Shown here: positions 10,641 through 21,300 of the stretch, one piece after another | How positions within the stretch are numbered: position 1 is the first letter of the stretch | How the letters are laid out: every line of letters starts with the position of its first letter | Source: Acheta domesticus | Taxonomy: Eukaryota; Arthropoda; Insecta; Orthoptera; Gryllidae | Reading direction: 5' to 3' | Assembly: GCA_031308135.1 (NCBI GenBank) | Contig: JAHLJT010009419.1 | Span: 34,086,540-34,150,539 of the forward strand | Length of the DNA: 64,000 nt | Made by a program: the position numbers and the translations under genes | The notes under the pieces: model-generated | What the model was told of the DNA's origin: nothing | Database searches by the model: none | What the model saw: only the letters and a program-made list of their open reading frames with translations

Positions 10641-12015
10641 GCTGGCGGCGGTGAGATCGGTGGCGAGGGTGGCAAGGATAGCGAATGCGGAGACGATGGC
10701 GAGGGGAAGGTGACGAGGAGGGCGTCGATGGCGAGGCGGTTGATGAGGGCCATGGCGGCAAGGACGGGGGCCGGGTCGGCGAAGGATTGCGGCTGGGATA
10801 ACGCCGGAAATGGTGAGGTCTATTTGGACCGGTATGAATCGAAATCATCCCAGATATTGCCGAAACAATTTTTTTTCAGATTATTGTAATGCAATTTGAG
10901 GAGATGGTATAACATATGAAAAATTTCATATTTTCTTTTATAAAAGTTAAATCAATAATACAATCTTTAGAAACAGGCGACATTTTAAAAGGTGGGTGGC
11001 AATATGTAGAGCTATGTAAAAGAAAAACTTAACGATAGATTAGCAACAAAAATTATAAAAGAAATAAACTAATAAAAGAAAAACTACATATAATTAATGG
11101 TTTAAAAACAATGTCATTTGTGATGTGTGGTAAGTTACAAAACTATTTTGGACGCAGTGCTGTGGAGCATTTTTTACAATTACATTTCTTGAGACACAGA
11201 CCACTTCGTATTTGTTTGTCTTGATGAAACAAGATGATCAATTCCAACAAATATTGAATATTCGTGTAGAATTGCAGATGATCCGCTAGGTCTTCTTTCT
11301 GAATGCTTTTAAAATGCCAACAACAACCACCACTCCGTAACGACAGGTGTTTTATTTTACCTTCGTCTTATCGATATAATTGCTAATCATTTTGGGTAGC
11401 CATATCAATAGAATGATTGACGAGTAGAAGAAAAAAAGCACTTTTTTCCACGTAAAGATACCTCCCATATTTTTATTGTTTTTCTTTACAATATTTGGTT
11501 GTTGAACATTTATGTTCTTTACCTTTTGGGAAAACAGCTTTACCTGAAATGTGGGCAAAACTTGATCGTCATTGGACGCAAATGAAACATTTGTTTCACC
11601 CCGTTTACATATTTCTTTTTCGACTTATGACAACACATAATCATAGAACGCTGTTTCTTTTTTTTCTTTTTTTAGGTCATCTGACCGAATCAGTTTTTTA
11701 CCACCCCTGTTTTCTCGTATGGCTCCTGTTCCCTTACAATATTTGTATGTCGTTGCCTCAAGTAGATGCAGAGAGGTAAAAAAGTTATCAATCTAAATAA
11801 ATAAGGCAAATTTACACAGTTTGATAGAAGCAAATATACAAGTTGTAACGCAACACTTGACTCTCCAAGTCCAAGATTTGTGTAATGTTTGGGTGTAGTA
11901 TAGTACCTCGATAAGTATCACACCGTTCTATGAAGTCTAGTCGTGTAGCACAGGTCCATAATTTATAACTCCATCTGATGGGCTTATTCTTTATGAATTG
12001 TTTCGCGCCATATTG
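10641..12015. other. GC tail of minisatellite then AT-rich DNA, no gene seen
   Basis: To about 10780 the composition is still GC-rich and similar to the array; beyond it, AT-rich DNA with short frames (11352-11558 -, 11495-11779 +, 11812-12054 -) that I do not recognise. Confidence 0.4.
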
Positions 12016-12019
12016 CCCT

Positions 12020-13535
12020 AAGTAAAACGATTTCTGGACATTCGGACTTGCCACATACTCTTGCTAGCTTCCATTTATCGCCCCCATACTACATTAATTT
12101 TTACATTTTCTTAATTTTTCGGTTTCCTAATAGTAGAAGAAATATTATTATAAGAATGTTAATGAACAGTAAAACCTCGTCCTAAATGGCAATTTCCCAT
12201 GAACAATGTGGAGCCGTTTTTAAGAAAATCGCGTTTAAGCGCTTCTATAAATTCGAATTTGAAGCCCTTTTCACAGAAAATTTTTGAGTTTTCAAACAAC
12301 TTCATTAAAAGTCATTTGAAGCACATTAACTCACAAATACGATAGTGTTTACAAATTGCTGGAAATGTGCATATTAACGCATGAGAGATCTTTCAACAAA
12401 ATTAGATTTGTGTAGTTTTTGAAAATAAAAATGAAACTTTGAACTCATATTAAAGAGTGCAATTGGCACTTCCCGTTCGAAAAGTTCCAAGAAAAAAATT
12501 TGAACCATTTATGAGAAAATTGCATTTGACCGTTTCTGAAAATACGGAATTTTGAGCTAGTTTTCACTGAAAACGGTTGAGTTTTTGAAAAACTTAATAG
12601 GACATTATTCAAAGCACATGTGCTCATACATATAATAATGTCAAGAAATTGCCGCTAGTGAAAATATTAACGACGTGAGAGATAAGTCAAAAAATTACAT
12701 TTTTGTAATTAAAAAAAATGAAAGGATAGAACAGGCGGCGTATATGTTATTTCAGAATGTACATTTATCACTACCCCAACCAAATGTTTAAAGAAAAAAA
12801 TTGGAGTCGTGTTTGAGAAAATCTTGTTTTTGTAAATGTTTAAAATTGCACATATTGCGCGAAAATTGTTAATTCTTTTAAAGAAATGTACATGACATTA
12901 ATGAAAGAACTCTCTCTGGAGAAGAAATTTTATTGGAAGCTAAAATCTCTATCTTCAATTCTGTAATAGTAGGAAGACGCCGAATAAAATTCAAACATTT
13001 GCAATTTTTGAAAATTCACAGTGAACCGTGAAATTCTGACCTATACCACCTTAATAAGTGTATTTTACTCTATTCTTCCAAGAAAAATTTAAAGAAAAAA
13101 TTTACAGCCGTTTTTGAGAAAATTTTGAAAATGTCCGTGGGGCTTCATATCCAAAATTAATTAATGTTTTTCAAAATCGCAGAGCTTCAACTCAGGTCAG
13201 ATGAACAAAGTTTTCCATCAATTTGGATAAAATCCTACGCATGGTTTAAGCGCTAGTGGTGTGCACATACACCGCACAGACGGACGGACGGGCGGACGTT
13301 TTGCGTCAATTAGTTTTTCGGTATCAAGGACCCGCAAAACAGGGATTCTGGCTACACGTGTTAGAGGATTTTTTCTGAATTTATCAACTGGATTTGTCCA
13401 CTTTTTCGTTATCAGGATGAAGCAATGAAATTTTTATGCTGAAAATCCGCCGTTTTTTCGCGCAGCATTGTATAACTTACCCTACACTACGTGTATTACT
13501 CCGTATATACGTATGCATACGAGAAAGTAAAAAGT
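12020..13535 (+). repeat. Family A interspersed repeat, copy 2 (near full length)
   Basis: Carries the GGACTTGCCACATACTCTTG and ATCGCCC start blocks (the first ~40 bases are poorly conserved), then successive degenerate internal units in which a block of the form GAGTTTT.GAAAAACTT...ATTTGAAGCACAT recurs at about 12285 and 12568 (~285 bp). The distal part holds a GACGGACGGACGGGCGG run (13279-13297), the AAGGACCCGCAAAACA block and the terminal CGAGAAAGTAAAA at 13521-13533. It is one of two copies with both the start region and the end. No coding potential beyond short frames. Confidence 0.75.
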
Positions 13536-13574
13536 AGATTAATCCATAATAAATGGGATAAGCAATTTGAAGAA

Positions 13575-13900
13575 ACGCATATCAAATACAGCGACTTCTA
13601 ACACAGCCTGGTGGAGCGAAGAATGAGAACGGAGTAGGTGCTGACATATACCCTTCGGATAGGAGAGAAAATCAAGACCGAAATCCAATAACCTCAGTGA
13701 AGACATCTGAGTTGTACGCCATATTAATTGCTATGAGACAAATAACGAACTCAGGAATTATGATGCATATTATAGTGGGGGCTAGTGCCCCAACAGAATG
13801 GAGGTTGCACCTCAATCGTATGACGGAAATGTTATTTCCAAACTTCAGAACACTGATATATAATAAAATGAAAGCAATTCATGCAAATTAATTAAAACTA
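13575..13900 (+). pseudogene. LINE RNase H-like domain fragment, first half
   Basis: Plus-strand reading with gaps gives NENGVGADIYPSD followed by TSELYAILIAMRQI. This is the pattern of a type I RNase H domain in LINEs (G.GVG..., then a.ELyAI..A), with the second acidic residue in SELYAI. The strand and frame fit the RNase H second half near 14940, implying one element split by about 1 kb of other sequence (including the CA repeat). Confidence 0.55.
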
Positions 13901-14210
13901 AGTTAAATAACAGTCTACACTGAAACATTTCTTACATAATTTTATGCGAGTGTGTGTCAGGTGTGTGTGTGTCAGTGTCTGTGTCAGGTCATCTTCCGCG
14001 CACGAAGTTCTGGCTTTGATTTCCACTGGAGACTAAAGTTTTGCATTAGTTCTGTGATGAGACAATTGAGGGTAATAGAATTCATACCAAACAAAAAAGA
14101 TAGAAAATACAGAGATGACAATCCAACACTTTGCAACAAGCGCTATTGTTTAGACACGTTTTCACAAAATATTTTATTTTGAAAATTTCACTTTCTTGAT
14201 ATGTCATGTA
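13901..14210. other. Insert between the two LINE RNase H pieces, left part
   Basis: Contains a GTGTGTGTCAGTGTCTGTGT tract near 13962-13985. No gene seen. This stretch, the CA repeat and 14268-14859 together separate two parts of one RNase H domain. Confidence 0.4.
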
Positions 14211-14212
<2 letters not shown>

Positions 14213-14266
<54 letters not shown>

Positions 14267-14267
14267 A
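14213..14267 (+). repeat. (AC)n microsatellite
   Basis: About 27 uninterrupted AC dinucleotides with one AT interruption close to the right end. Confidence 0.97.
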
Positions 14268-14859
14268 CAACATCGCTTGCAGCTGTAACTGCAGCCGAAC
14301 ATACGCACCCGCCGTGAGGGGCAGAAAGGAACTTCCTTCCAGAACTGCCAACTTTACAGAACAGAATCGTAATCAAATTTACATTTTGAATCAAAAAACT
14401 AACATCAAAAGAAAATAAATTCTCCAAAAATCATAAATAATGCATTCAATACCGTCAAAAATTGACTGAACTTGTGTACTTTCAATAACAGGCGAAATTC
14501 ATAAAATTAAGGTACCGCAAATGTCAGACGAAGACAGAAAATTGAGAATCCCTCGAGACAACGTGCCGCGCTCGGCAATCAAACCCATTGGTTGCTGCAC
14601 CGAAGGCCGTTGAAAGGCATTAAAGCGTAGGGACAGAGTAAATGCAGTAATAGAGGTGAGAGGCAAGAGCCAAGAGCGTGATGCAATACCTAGGAGAGCA
14701 CCAGACGCCGGAGAGAGCACCAGATGGACGCTCTGATTTCAAAATTATTTCACATACATAAATAATACTTCAATATCTTGAGTATTGAATATCATTAAAA
14801 CGAGAATGTATATTCCTAACATATTACAAAATATTTTTCGATTATCTGGGGGTTGTGCA

Positions 14860-15370
14860 ATCCTGCGACCTAAGCACGAGCCGCCACTGATATTATATTC
14901 ATTGACTCACTATCTGAAATATTATATCATTTACGAGAAATTCGTTTTAACGCATCAAAATCAGAAAAGAAAATTGTAATTGCATGGATACCAGCACATC
15001 AAGAAATCTTAGTAAATGAGATTTCCAACCTTGAAGCTAAAAGAGCAAATGTGAGTGTTTTTCAAAGTTATCCATCGAAGACCAATATATTTCAAGATAT
15101 ACGGAAGTGTGTGAATGATTTTACTCAGTGGAACATTGTATGGCGAGGCATCAAATCTAACAATATCTGCAATACTACATATATGACGATGGTGGGCTTA
15201 TTACAAGTCCCATACTGAATCATAAAGAACAGGCGTATCTAGAGGATTAGAACAGGCCCCGTACATCTTGTAAACAAAACCCCACAATCCTTATTATTGC
15301 CCATGAATATTGTAACACAAATCTATCTGTGTGCCATTACTTAATGATTGTGTAAATTGCAGCCAAAAGG
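14860..15370 (+). pseudogene. LINE RNase H-like domain, second half, and C-terminal tail
   Basis: After a frame change near 14970 the plus strand reads KIVIAWIPAHQEILVNE, the diagnostic W.P.H.GI.GNE.AD motif of LINE RNase H domains (here with HQEIL for HxGI), followed by NLEAKRANVSVF. Downstream an NHLLNDCVNC-like stretch resembles the C-terminal zinc-knuckle region after the RNase H. Internal stops and shifts mark it as dead. Confidence 0.65.
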
Positions 15371-17285
15371 GGGGAAGGGAACATTTTACATAGGGGAAGA
15401 AGATTTCAAGACTTTTCTAGTGTCATCAAGTTTTCAGAGTTTTCAAGAATGTCATTCAATCAGAATGTCAAAAGTGTGAATATTTTAATGTCATTTTACT
15501 TAATATCACAACTTAACACTTGTCCTTTAGACATATCAACTGTACTGGATAAAATAGGGTTAGTAAATAACGAACAAATTGTCCAAGTACTGTTACGAAA
15601 TGTAAAATGATTAATGATATACGCGATTATCAGTAGTAATAATAATGTAAAAGTGCAGTGTTGAACAATTTTCAACTGTAAAATGTAAATATGCAATGTA
15701 AAATAAATATGTATATATGTAAAGCCAGTAGCTCATGACTATGTTGTTAAAGCGGCTTAAAATAAAATTAATTTAAAGTGCTCTTATGTCGTAAGCCAAT
15801 AAAACAAAACATCATAGATAATCTGCTAGTGAAGTTGATGTTACTATAAATAAAAAAATGGTGATGAATATTTGGACCTTTAATACCTGACGAACCCATG
15901 ACTCAATCGATCGGGGAATATGTATTTCGGTGAAAATCATGAACGGTTTAACGGCTTTTCACACACCGAGGGACGGACCGGTGCTTAAGAAACTATTTTC
16001 CGGCAACAGTGCCACCCAAAACGTGTATGTACTTCCGTTAAAATCTTTGCTTCATTTTTCAGTATTTCACTACTTTCTCCTGGAAAGGTTTCCTTATTTA
16101 TATTTACCCTTCATTGCTTACGAAGAACAGAATAGAACAGACTCTTCTGATCGGTCAATCTATGAAGGTTGATTTGACTGACGATACCCAGACACCCCTA
16201 ATTCGTCCTCGAGGAATGATACTTGCTGACTGATGTCTCATACGGACTGACGTCTATCCATTTTCCTCCCCGCGTTTGTCGTAAAGGAAAAGACGAACAT
16301 GCATTTGTACACTGGTAATCCCAAAGGTAAAACTGCAACAAATGAGACAATGACTTCAGTCTTTTTTTCATAATTCGGTCTCTTGGCTCGCTGTAGGAAA
16401 CTTGAATATAAATGAATTTTTCCTTTTAGGTGACCAGTTTCGTTGCAAGTGATTATATGTTTTTTCAGGATAAAAAAGAATGCATTACTGAAATTACATT
16501 AAGCGATGCTTATCCATTTTGTAACTATTCTTTACAAGAGTGATTATTTCTTGGATGGATTTTGATGAGGGCAATGATCATGCAGTTTTAATACACGGGA
16601 GGGAGAATCACGTAGTTTAAATACACAATTAGGGGCGAGGGTAATGGAGACATCAAGAAAAACGTCCACCACAAATTCCATACGAAGGCATAATAAAGTA
16701 TTTTGAAATACGGTGATCAGAGAAAAGAAAAACAAGGATAAAAAAACACCGCATTTAACGCCGCGTTTTGGACACATAATGTTACGAGAAGTAGAATATG
16801 ATAAGCGTTCCGTCTAAAATGTTTTGTCCTGATTGCGAACATAGTTTCCTCAAAACCCAGTTCAAAACCCAGGACGAGAATGACGCATAACATCCCTGGT
16901 TATGTGCAGCCCAATATTCCATGCTTTAGCTAAAAGTGATCAAACCCCAGAGAAAACTGAAATTAGGATCACGAGCGAATTCGCCTCTTCCAAAAAGTGA
17001 CACGTCCATTGAGTACTTCACAACCACATTGTGAAGTGAAAAAGGGAGTTGGCTTGTAGGGAAAAACACTGTCTAAAAGTCAGGAAAAGGAGTTGGAAGT
17101 ACGTACACTCGCAAATCATTATTTTCTCGAAAATTAAAATCACGAACGCTCGAACAGGAACTCAGTTTCAGACCAGAATATGGAGAATGTGGCACAATGT
17201 CTTACATGGAATTTGTAACTCCGTGCATTGTAAAATTAATCAAAATAATGTTAGAATTGTCATTTACAAATGTAAGATATAAAAG
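15371..17285. other. Probable LINE 3' region then unassigned DNA
   Basis: 15371-15800 is AT-rich and may be the LINE 3' untranslated part. 15880-17285 contains short frames (15930-16172 +, 16544-16777 -, 17049-17282 +) with no motif I recognise. Confidence 0.35.
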
Positions 17286-17289
17286 TAAT

Positions 17290-17690
17290 AAGAATAAATA
17301 CATTCGTTACAGTTATATTGTATTTTGCTTTCGTAGTTTTAAATGTTCAGACACAGACCAGGGAATTTAGCCAGGCTGTTACACAAATTCTGCGGGACAA
17401 AACCCAGAGCTCCGATAACCATCGGGATGACGTATTCATTGACACCCGACATTCGGATGATCTCGATTTCCAAACTTTTGTATTTAAGACGGTTCTCTGC
17501 CTCCTTGGTTACGTTTTGATCGCCCGGCACAGCCACATCTATCCTATAAGTAGATACGATTTTTTATCCAAATCCCGGATAACAATATCCGGCTTGTTTG
17601 CCACTATCGTGCGATCAGTTTGAATTTGTTGTTCGTGCAGTAGTGTATACAGTGCAATAGACGTCACCGGTTTTGTATCACTTGGAGTGT
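17290..17690 (-). mobile_element. LINE C-terminal fragment with restriction-like endonuclease, copy 1
   Basis: Minus-strand reading contains TKEAENRLKYKSLEIEIIRM and VIGALGFVPQNL, matching the same segment of the longer copy at 17790-18568. Upstream, in another frame, KPDIVIRDLDKKSYLL-like sequence corresponds to the PD...D..K core of the restriction-like nuclease. 5'-truncated and frameshifted. Confidence 0.7.
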
Positions 17691-17713
17691 TCATAACCCT
17701 TGGAGCATGTGTT

Positions 17714-17729
17714 TGGATATTATTATTAA

Positions 17730-17777
<48 letters not shown>
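17714..17777 (+). repeat. (ATT)n microsatellite between LINE fragments 1 and 2
   Basis: About 20 ATT units with minor interruptions. On the minus strand it directly follows the 3' end of copy 2 and precedes the 5' truncation point of copy 1, so it may be a copied 3' tail or the insertion target. Confidence 0.95.
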
Positions 17778-17779
<2 letters not shown>

Positions 17780-17789
17780 CATTACATCA

Positions 17790-18568
17790 CGACTAAAGAT
17801 CTTATGAGTCGGCTGAATATAAAATCTACTCCAGGTTGCAACCAGCTACCTAAGGAGCAGATTCGGTGAATATCAGTGCCTCTACAATACTTTACGCAAA
17901 ATGTGGGCTGTTCCAAATAAAGCAATTTCTTGCACTTCCCAGTCTTTTGAATGACCTGGGAGTTTAGACAATTTCTTACTCAAATTTTGCGGAACAAATC
18001 CCAGAGCTCCGATAACTATCGGGACGACCTGTGCTTTTACGCCCCACATTCGGCTTATCTCGATTTCCGAACTCTTGTATTTAAGACGTTTCTCTGCCTC
18101 CTTGGTAACGACGTTTTGATCGCAAGGTACAGCAACGTCGATAAGTAAACACGATTTTTTCGCCAAATCCCGGATAACTATATCCGCTTTGTTTGCCGTT
18201 ATCGTGCGATCAGTTTGAATTTGTTGGTCGTACAATATCGTACACAATCCAACAGACGTCACCGGTTTCGGTGAGTGTTCGTACCACTTGGGGCATGTGT
18301 TTGGAACTTCGAGGGCGGTACAGATCTGCCAGTGGAGGTAGCTACACACCCTGTCATGTCTTTTAAGGTATTCAGTCTTTGCTAGGATTGGACAAGCTGA
18401 GACAATATGATCAATGGTTTCTACTTGCTCCAGGCAAATGCGGCATTTATCATCTTGGGAAATTTTGAGAACCGCTTTATCATAATGTCGTGTTCTCAAG
18501 GCCTGATCTTGGGCAGCTATTACAAGTGCTTCCGATTCTGGCTTCATTCTTCCCCTTTTAAGCCACAT
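17790..18568 (-). mobile_element. LINE C-terminal region: zinc knuckle plus restriction-like endonuclease, copy 2
   Basis: An unbroken 228-codon frame (17882-18568) gives the C-terminus of a site-selective type of non-LTR retrotransposon. In order: WLKRGRMKPESEA and AAQDQALRTRHY (post-RT region), a CRICLEQVETIDHIVSACP zinc knuckle (CCHC), a KRHD helix, then the nuclease core RTITANKADIVIRDL with KKSCLLIDVAVP (PD...D...K pattern; the proline of PD is replaced here by Ala), and the end RKVL. The reverse transcriptase proper is missing (5' truncation). The downstream 3' region (17790-17881) leads into (ATT)n. R2/R4/NeSL-type placement is inference. Confidence 0.85.
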
Positions 18569-18569
18569 A

Positions 18570-18572
18570 AAA

Positions 18573-18612
<40 letters not shown>

Positions 18613-18710
18613 TTTATTATTATTATTAATTTTATTATTATTATTAATTTTATTGTTATTAGTAGTATCAGTATATAATAATAATAGTTATTATTATTAT
18701 TATTATTCGT
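18570..18710 (+). repeat. (ATT)n-type microsatellite between LINE fragments 2 and 3
   Basis: Degenerate ATT/TTA array with GTT and AGT variants. It abuts the truncated start of copy 2 and the 3' end of copy 3. Confidence 0.93.
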
Positions 18711-19150
18711 TTATCTCCCTCTCTCACGGCGAATGATCTTGAGTTCCGGCAGTACATCAAAATCCACGTCAGGTTGCACCCAGCTTCCTACGGTGTAGAT
18801 TCGTTGATCTGATTGGTTTTCCAATTCCTTGCGCAAAATGTGCGTCGTACCATACAGCACAATATCCTGGATTTCGTAGTGCTTACTGCAGCTTGGGATC
18901 TTTGTCAAGTGCTTCGTAAAATCTTTAGGAACCCATTATTACTGGCACTGTATCACCTAGTCCTATCACCTAATCCAGTGCACCTATTATTACTGGCACT
19001 ATAACTGCTCTATCACTACACATTCGACCGATCTGGATTGCAAGATCTTTATATTTTAGATATTTCTCAGCAGACTTTGCTGTTGCATTTCCATCTCATG
19101 GGACATATACATCAATGTAGAGATGTTTTTTCTATTGTACTTCTAATCAC
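18711..19150 (-). mobile_element. LINE C-terminal fragment, copy 3
   Basis: Minus-strand reading gives QDIVLYGTTHILRKEL at the C-terminal end, parallel to QEIALFGTAHILRKVL of copy 2; VPVIIGALD-like sequence lies upstream in another frame. It is followed on the minus strand by a short 3' region and the (ATT)n array at 18570-18710. Confidence 0.75.
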
Positions 19151-19228
19151 TATACCTGGTTGTTGTTATTGTTGTTGTTATTATTATCAGTATCATTAAG
19201 ACAACTTGGCACAAAGAATAATGATCAT

Positions 19229-19658
19229 TTAATAGCTGACATCTTCACGCCGCTCACAAAAATTGATTCGATTACGTGTGAAGCACGGTGTAAGATATAT
19301 AGGTGTGTCAACTAGCCGCCTTTTGGACAAAATTTTTGAAGCCAGTTTGAGACTAGTTTCTCGCTTATCCGTACGGTGGGCACGATCGAGTTGGGCATTC
19401 ATGATGGCGTCTTGCGATTTAGTGACTTCCACCAGAGAGTATGGTTTCCACAGTGCAGCATTTTTGTCATAATCGTAGAAACCGTAATGTAAATATCTTG
19501 TAATGTAATCGTCTTGTCTCAATTTTCTTTTCTTCTGAGGAACAATTTCAACCCATTTCTGTCGTAAATCTTCTCGCTTCGGAACACGAAATAAAGTCCT
19601 GCGAATGACATTTTTCACTGTTGCTATCACAGTGTTTTATAAAACACCTTCTACCCAT
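19229..19658 (-). pseudogene. THAP-type zinc finger domain, frameshifted
   Basis: From the ATG at 19658 the minus strand starts MGRRCFIKHCDSNSEK (a C-x4-C pair near the N-terminus as in THAP domains), then changes frame near 19630 and continues RTLFRVPKREDLRQKWVEIV, the conserved F.FP......R..W block. The later C..H pair has decayed (DDYITRYLHY where a CxxHF is expected). THAP domains bind DNA and occur in P-element transposases and genes derived from them. About 120 further residues (to 19229) are unmatched. The frameshift and lost ligands argue for a dead copy of a transposase-related gene. Confidence 0.55.
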
Positions 19659-19869
19659 TTTTTTTAAACTATTCACTCCAGCCGACTAAAAATTCCACCG
19701 CGAAATGACTATTAACTGCGTTGAAACCAATGGTTACAAAGCTATTAAATGGATCACCATCTCGTCCCAAAAATGCCCAAGTCGTTCGCAGCGCTTATCT
19801 AGCGAGAACTGTGAGAACTAGCCTCACATTAGCTTCAGTTTTAGACCGGGAGTGAACCCACCTATATCT

Positions 19870-20240
19870 CTCACACCGTGGTGTGAACCCATGCAGACGG
19901 TGGTGGTTCGCGGGCGTGGGAAGCGCGCAGTGCGGAGTCGGGCAGCCGCGGCGGCGGCGGCGCGGGGCGCGGCGGTGCGGGGCGGGCGAGTGTGAGCGCG
20001 GGGCGCGCGCGCGTGTTTTTGTTCCGCTGACACCGAGGCGCGCTAAAAATGTCCGGCGCAGGAAGCGGCGCGGCGGACGCGTATTTATAGTGCGCCGCGC
20101 CGCCGCCAGGGGGTGAGGGTGGGGCGGGAGCGGGCCGCTGACGGTGGAGGCGGATTCGCGAGGCACCCTCGGGCCGGCGAGCCCTCGTCCCGGACGCACG
20201 GAAGAACCCCTTTGAGGCGGATTTACGCGTAAGCGCAGGA
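19870..20240 (-). promoter_or_regulatory. CpG-rich island with minus-strand TATA box
   Basis: GC-rich block (gcggcggcggcgcggggcgc and similar). Near 20081-20090 the minus strand reads CTATAAATAC, a good TATA element embedded in GC-rich DNA; a start site would be expected about 30 bases downstream on minus, near 20050. The minus frames through the block (e.g. 19795-20292) have Arg/Pro/Ala composition and no domain. Promoter function is inferred from composition and the TATA match only. Confidence 0.35.
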
Positions 20241-21195
20241 GGCATGTGCCTACGGCGGCAAAAATTTTAGGGGTGGCGAAAATTGTGAACACAAATTGAG
20301 TTTAAAGATCCTCTTCTTCGTCGCATGCGATTTTTCTTTTGTATTTTACGAGTTTTTGAACAAAATTATTAAATACTCGCAAATTAAATTAGCTAGAAGC
20401 CTTTTTAATTATAATATTTTGTATATTTATAGCACGAAAATAAATTATTCATATTATAAATTTTAGAACTTACGCATATTTGTATACATATAAATTTGAA
20501 GATGACTTATTTCGCTCGTATATGAGTGTCCAATTTTTAAACATATTTTAAAATTCTTTTTATATGTAACTTTTTTCCTGGGTTATTTGAAAAAAAAATA
20601 CGCGGCAGTTTTTGGCGTGCCTATTGGCGACGAAGTTGTTAATTCGTCTCTGCCCTTAGAAGCGAACGATCGGCAAGTTTGAGGGACAGTCCCAAGAGCG
20701 ATTGGTCTCCGAGATGGTCATTGAAATAAAGATGTCACAATACAAGAAATTGTAAGTTTTTTTCACTTAAATTTTCAGCACACAAAGCACATTTGGGGGA
20801 AAATTTCACGTAATACTGTATTACAATTTCTCGTAAGACTTATTTTATTTTTTCTTGATTCGTTCAAATCACATATTTTTACCTTTTTCGCTCCATCTTG
20901 TAATATTTTCAATTACCATAATTTCCTTTCAATATTTTCCTTATTTATTACTCTAATGTCCTTTCGATACTTTCATTACTCTATAGTCCTGAAAATTCGT
21001 ATTTTTGTAGCTTATACAGTGGCCCCACAAGTATGTTGATCTACAAACCTATCAATGTAACGTTATAACCTGTTTTAATAGTAGGTAACAATCTTCCAGG
21101 TTTATTAATATACACTTGTTTAAATGACAAATGTATGAAGTATACAGAAATGAGTGTTATAAATCAGAGAATAGATGTATGAATGACAATTATAT
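20241..21195. other. AT-rich intergenic DNA, no gene seen
   Basis: Nothing recognisable apart from a short less AT-rich patch near 20620-20720. Confidence 0.4.
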
Positions 21196-21300
21196 ATTAA
21201 TATATGAAATTTATATAAGTTCACACTGGCTGAAGAAGGAGCAAAGTACAACTCCGAAACGTCGCAAAAGTAATAGTTCAATAAAACAATGTTAAAATAC
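21196..21300 (+). mobile_element. Penelope-like terminal repeat fragment
   Basis: Contains CTGAAGA (21231), a GGAG/CTCC stem closing a ten-base loop, then GAAACGTC (to 21263), then an AATAAA-containing end. The same arrangement, with compensating stem changes, appears at the ends of the two Penelope-like elements with GIY-YIG domains in this window. No coding part is attached here. Confidence 0.5.

Noticed and set aside
9949..10848. 299-codon Ser/Pro-rich frame as a mucin- or collagen-like protein
   Set aside because: It coincides with a GC-rich minisatellite that is open in several other frames too; no start context, signal peptide or domain.
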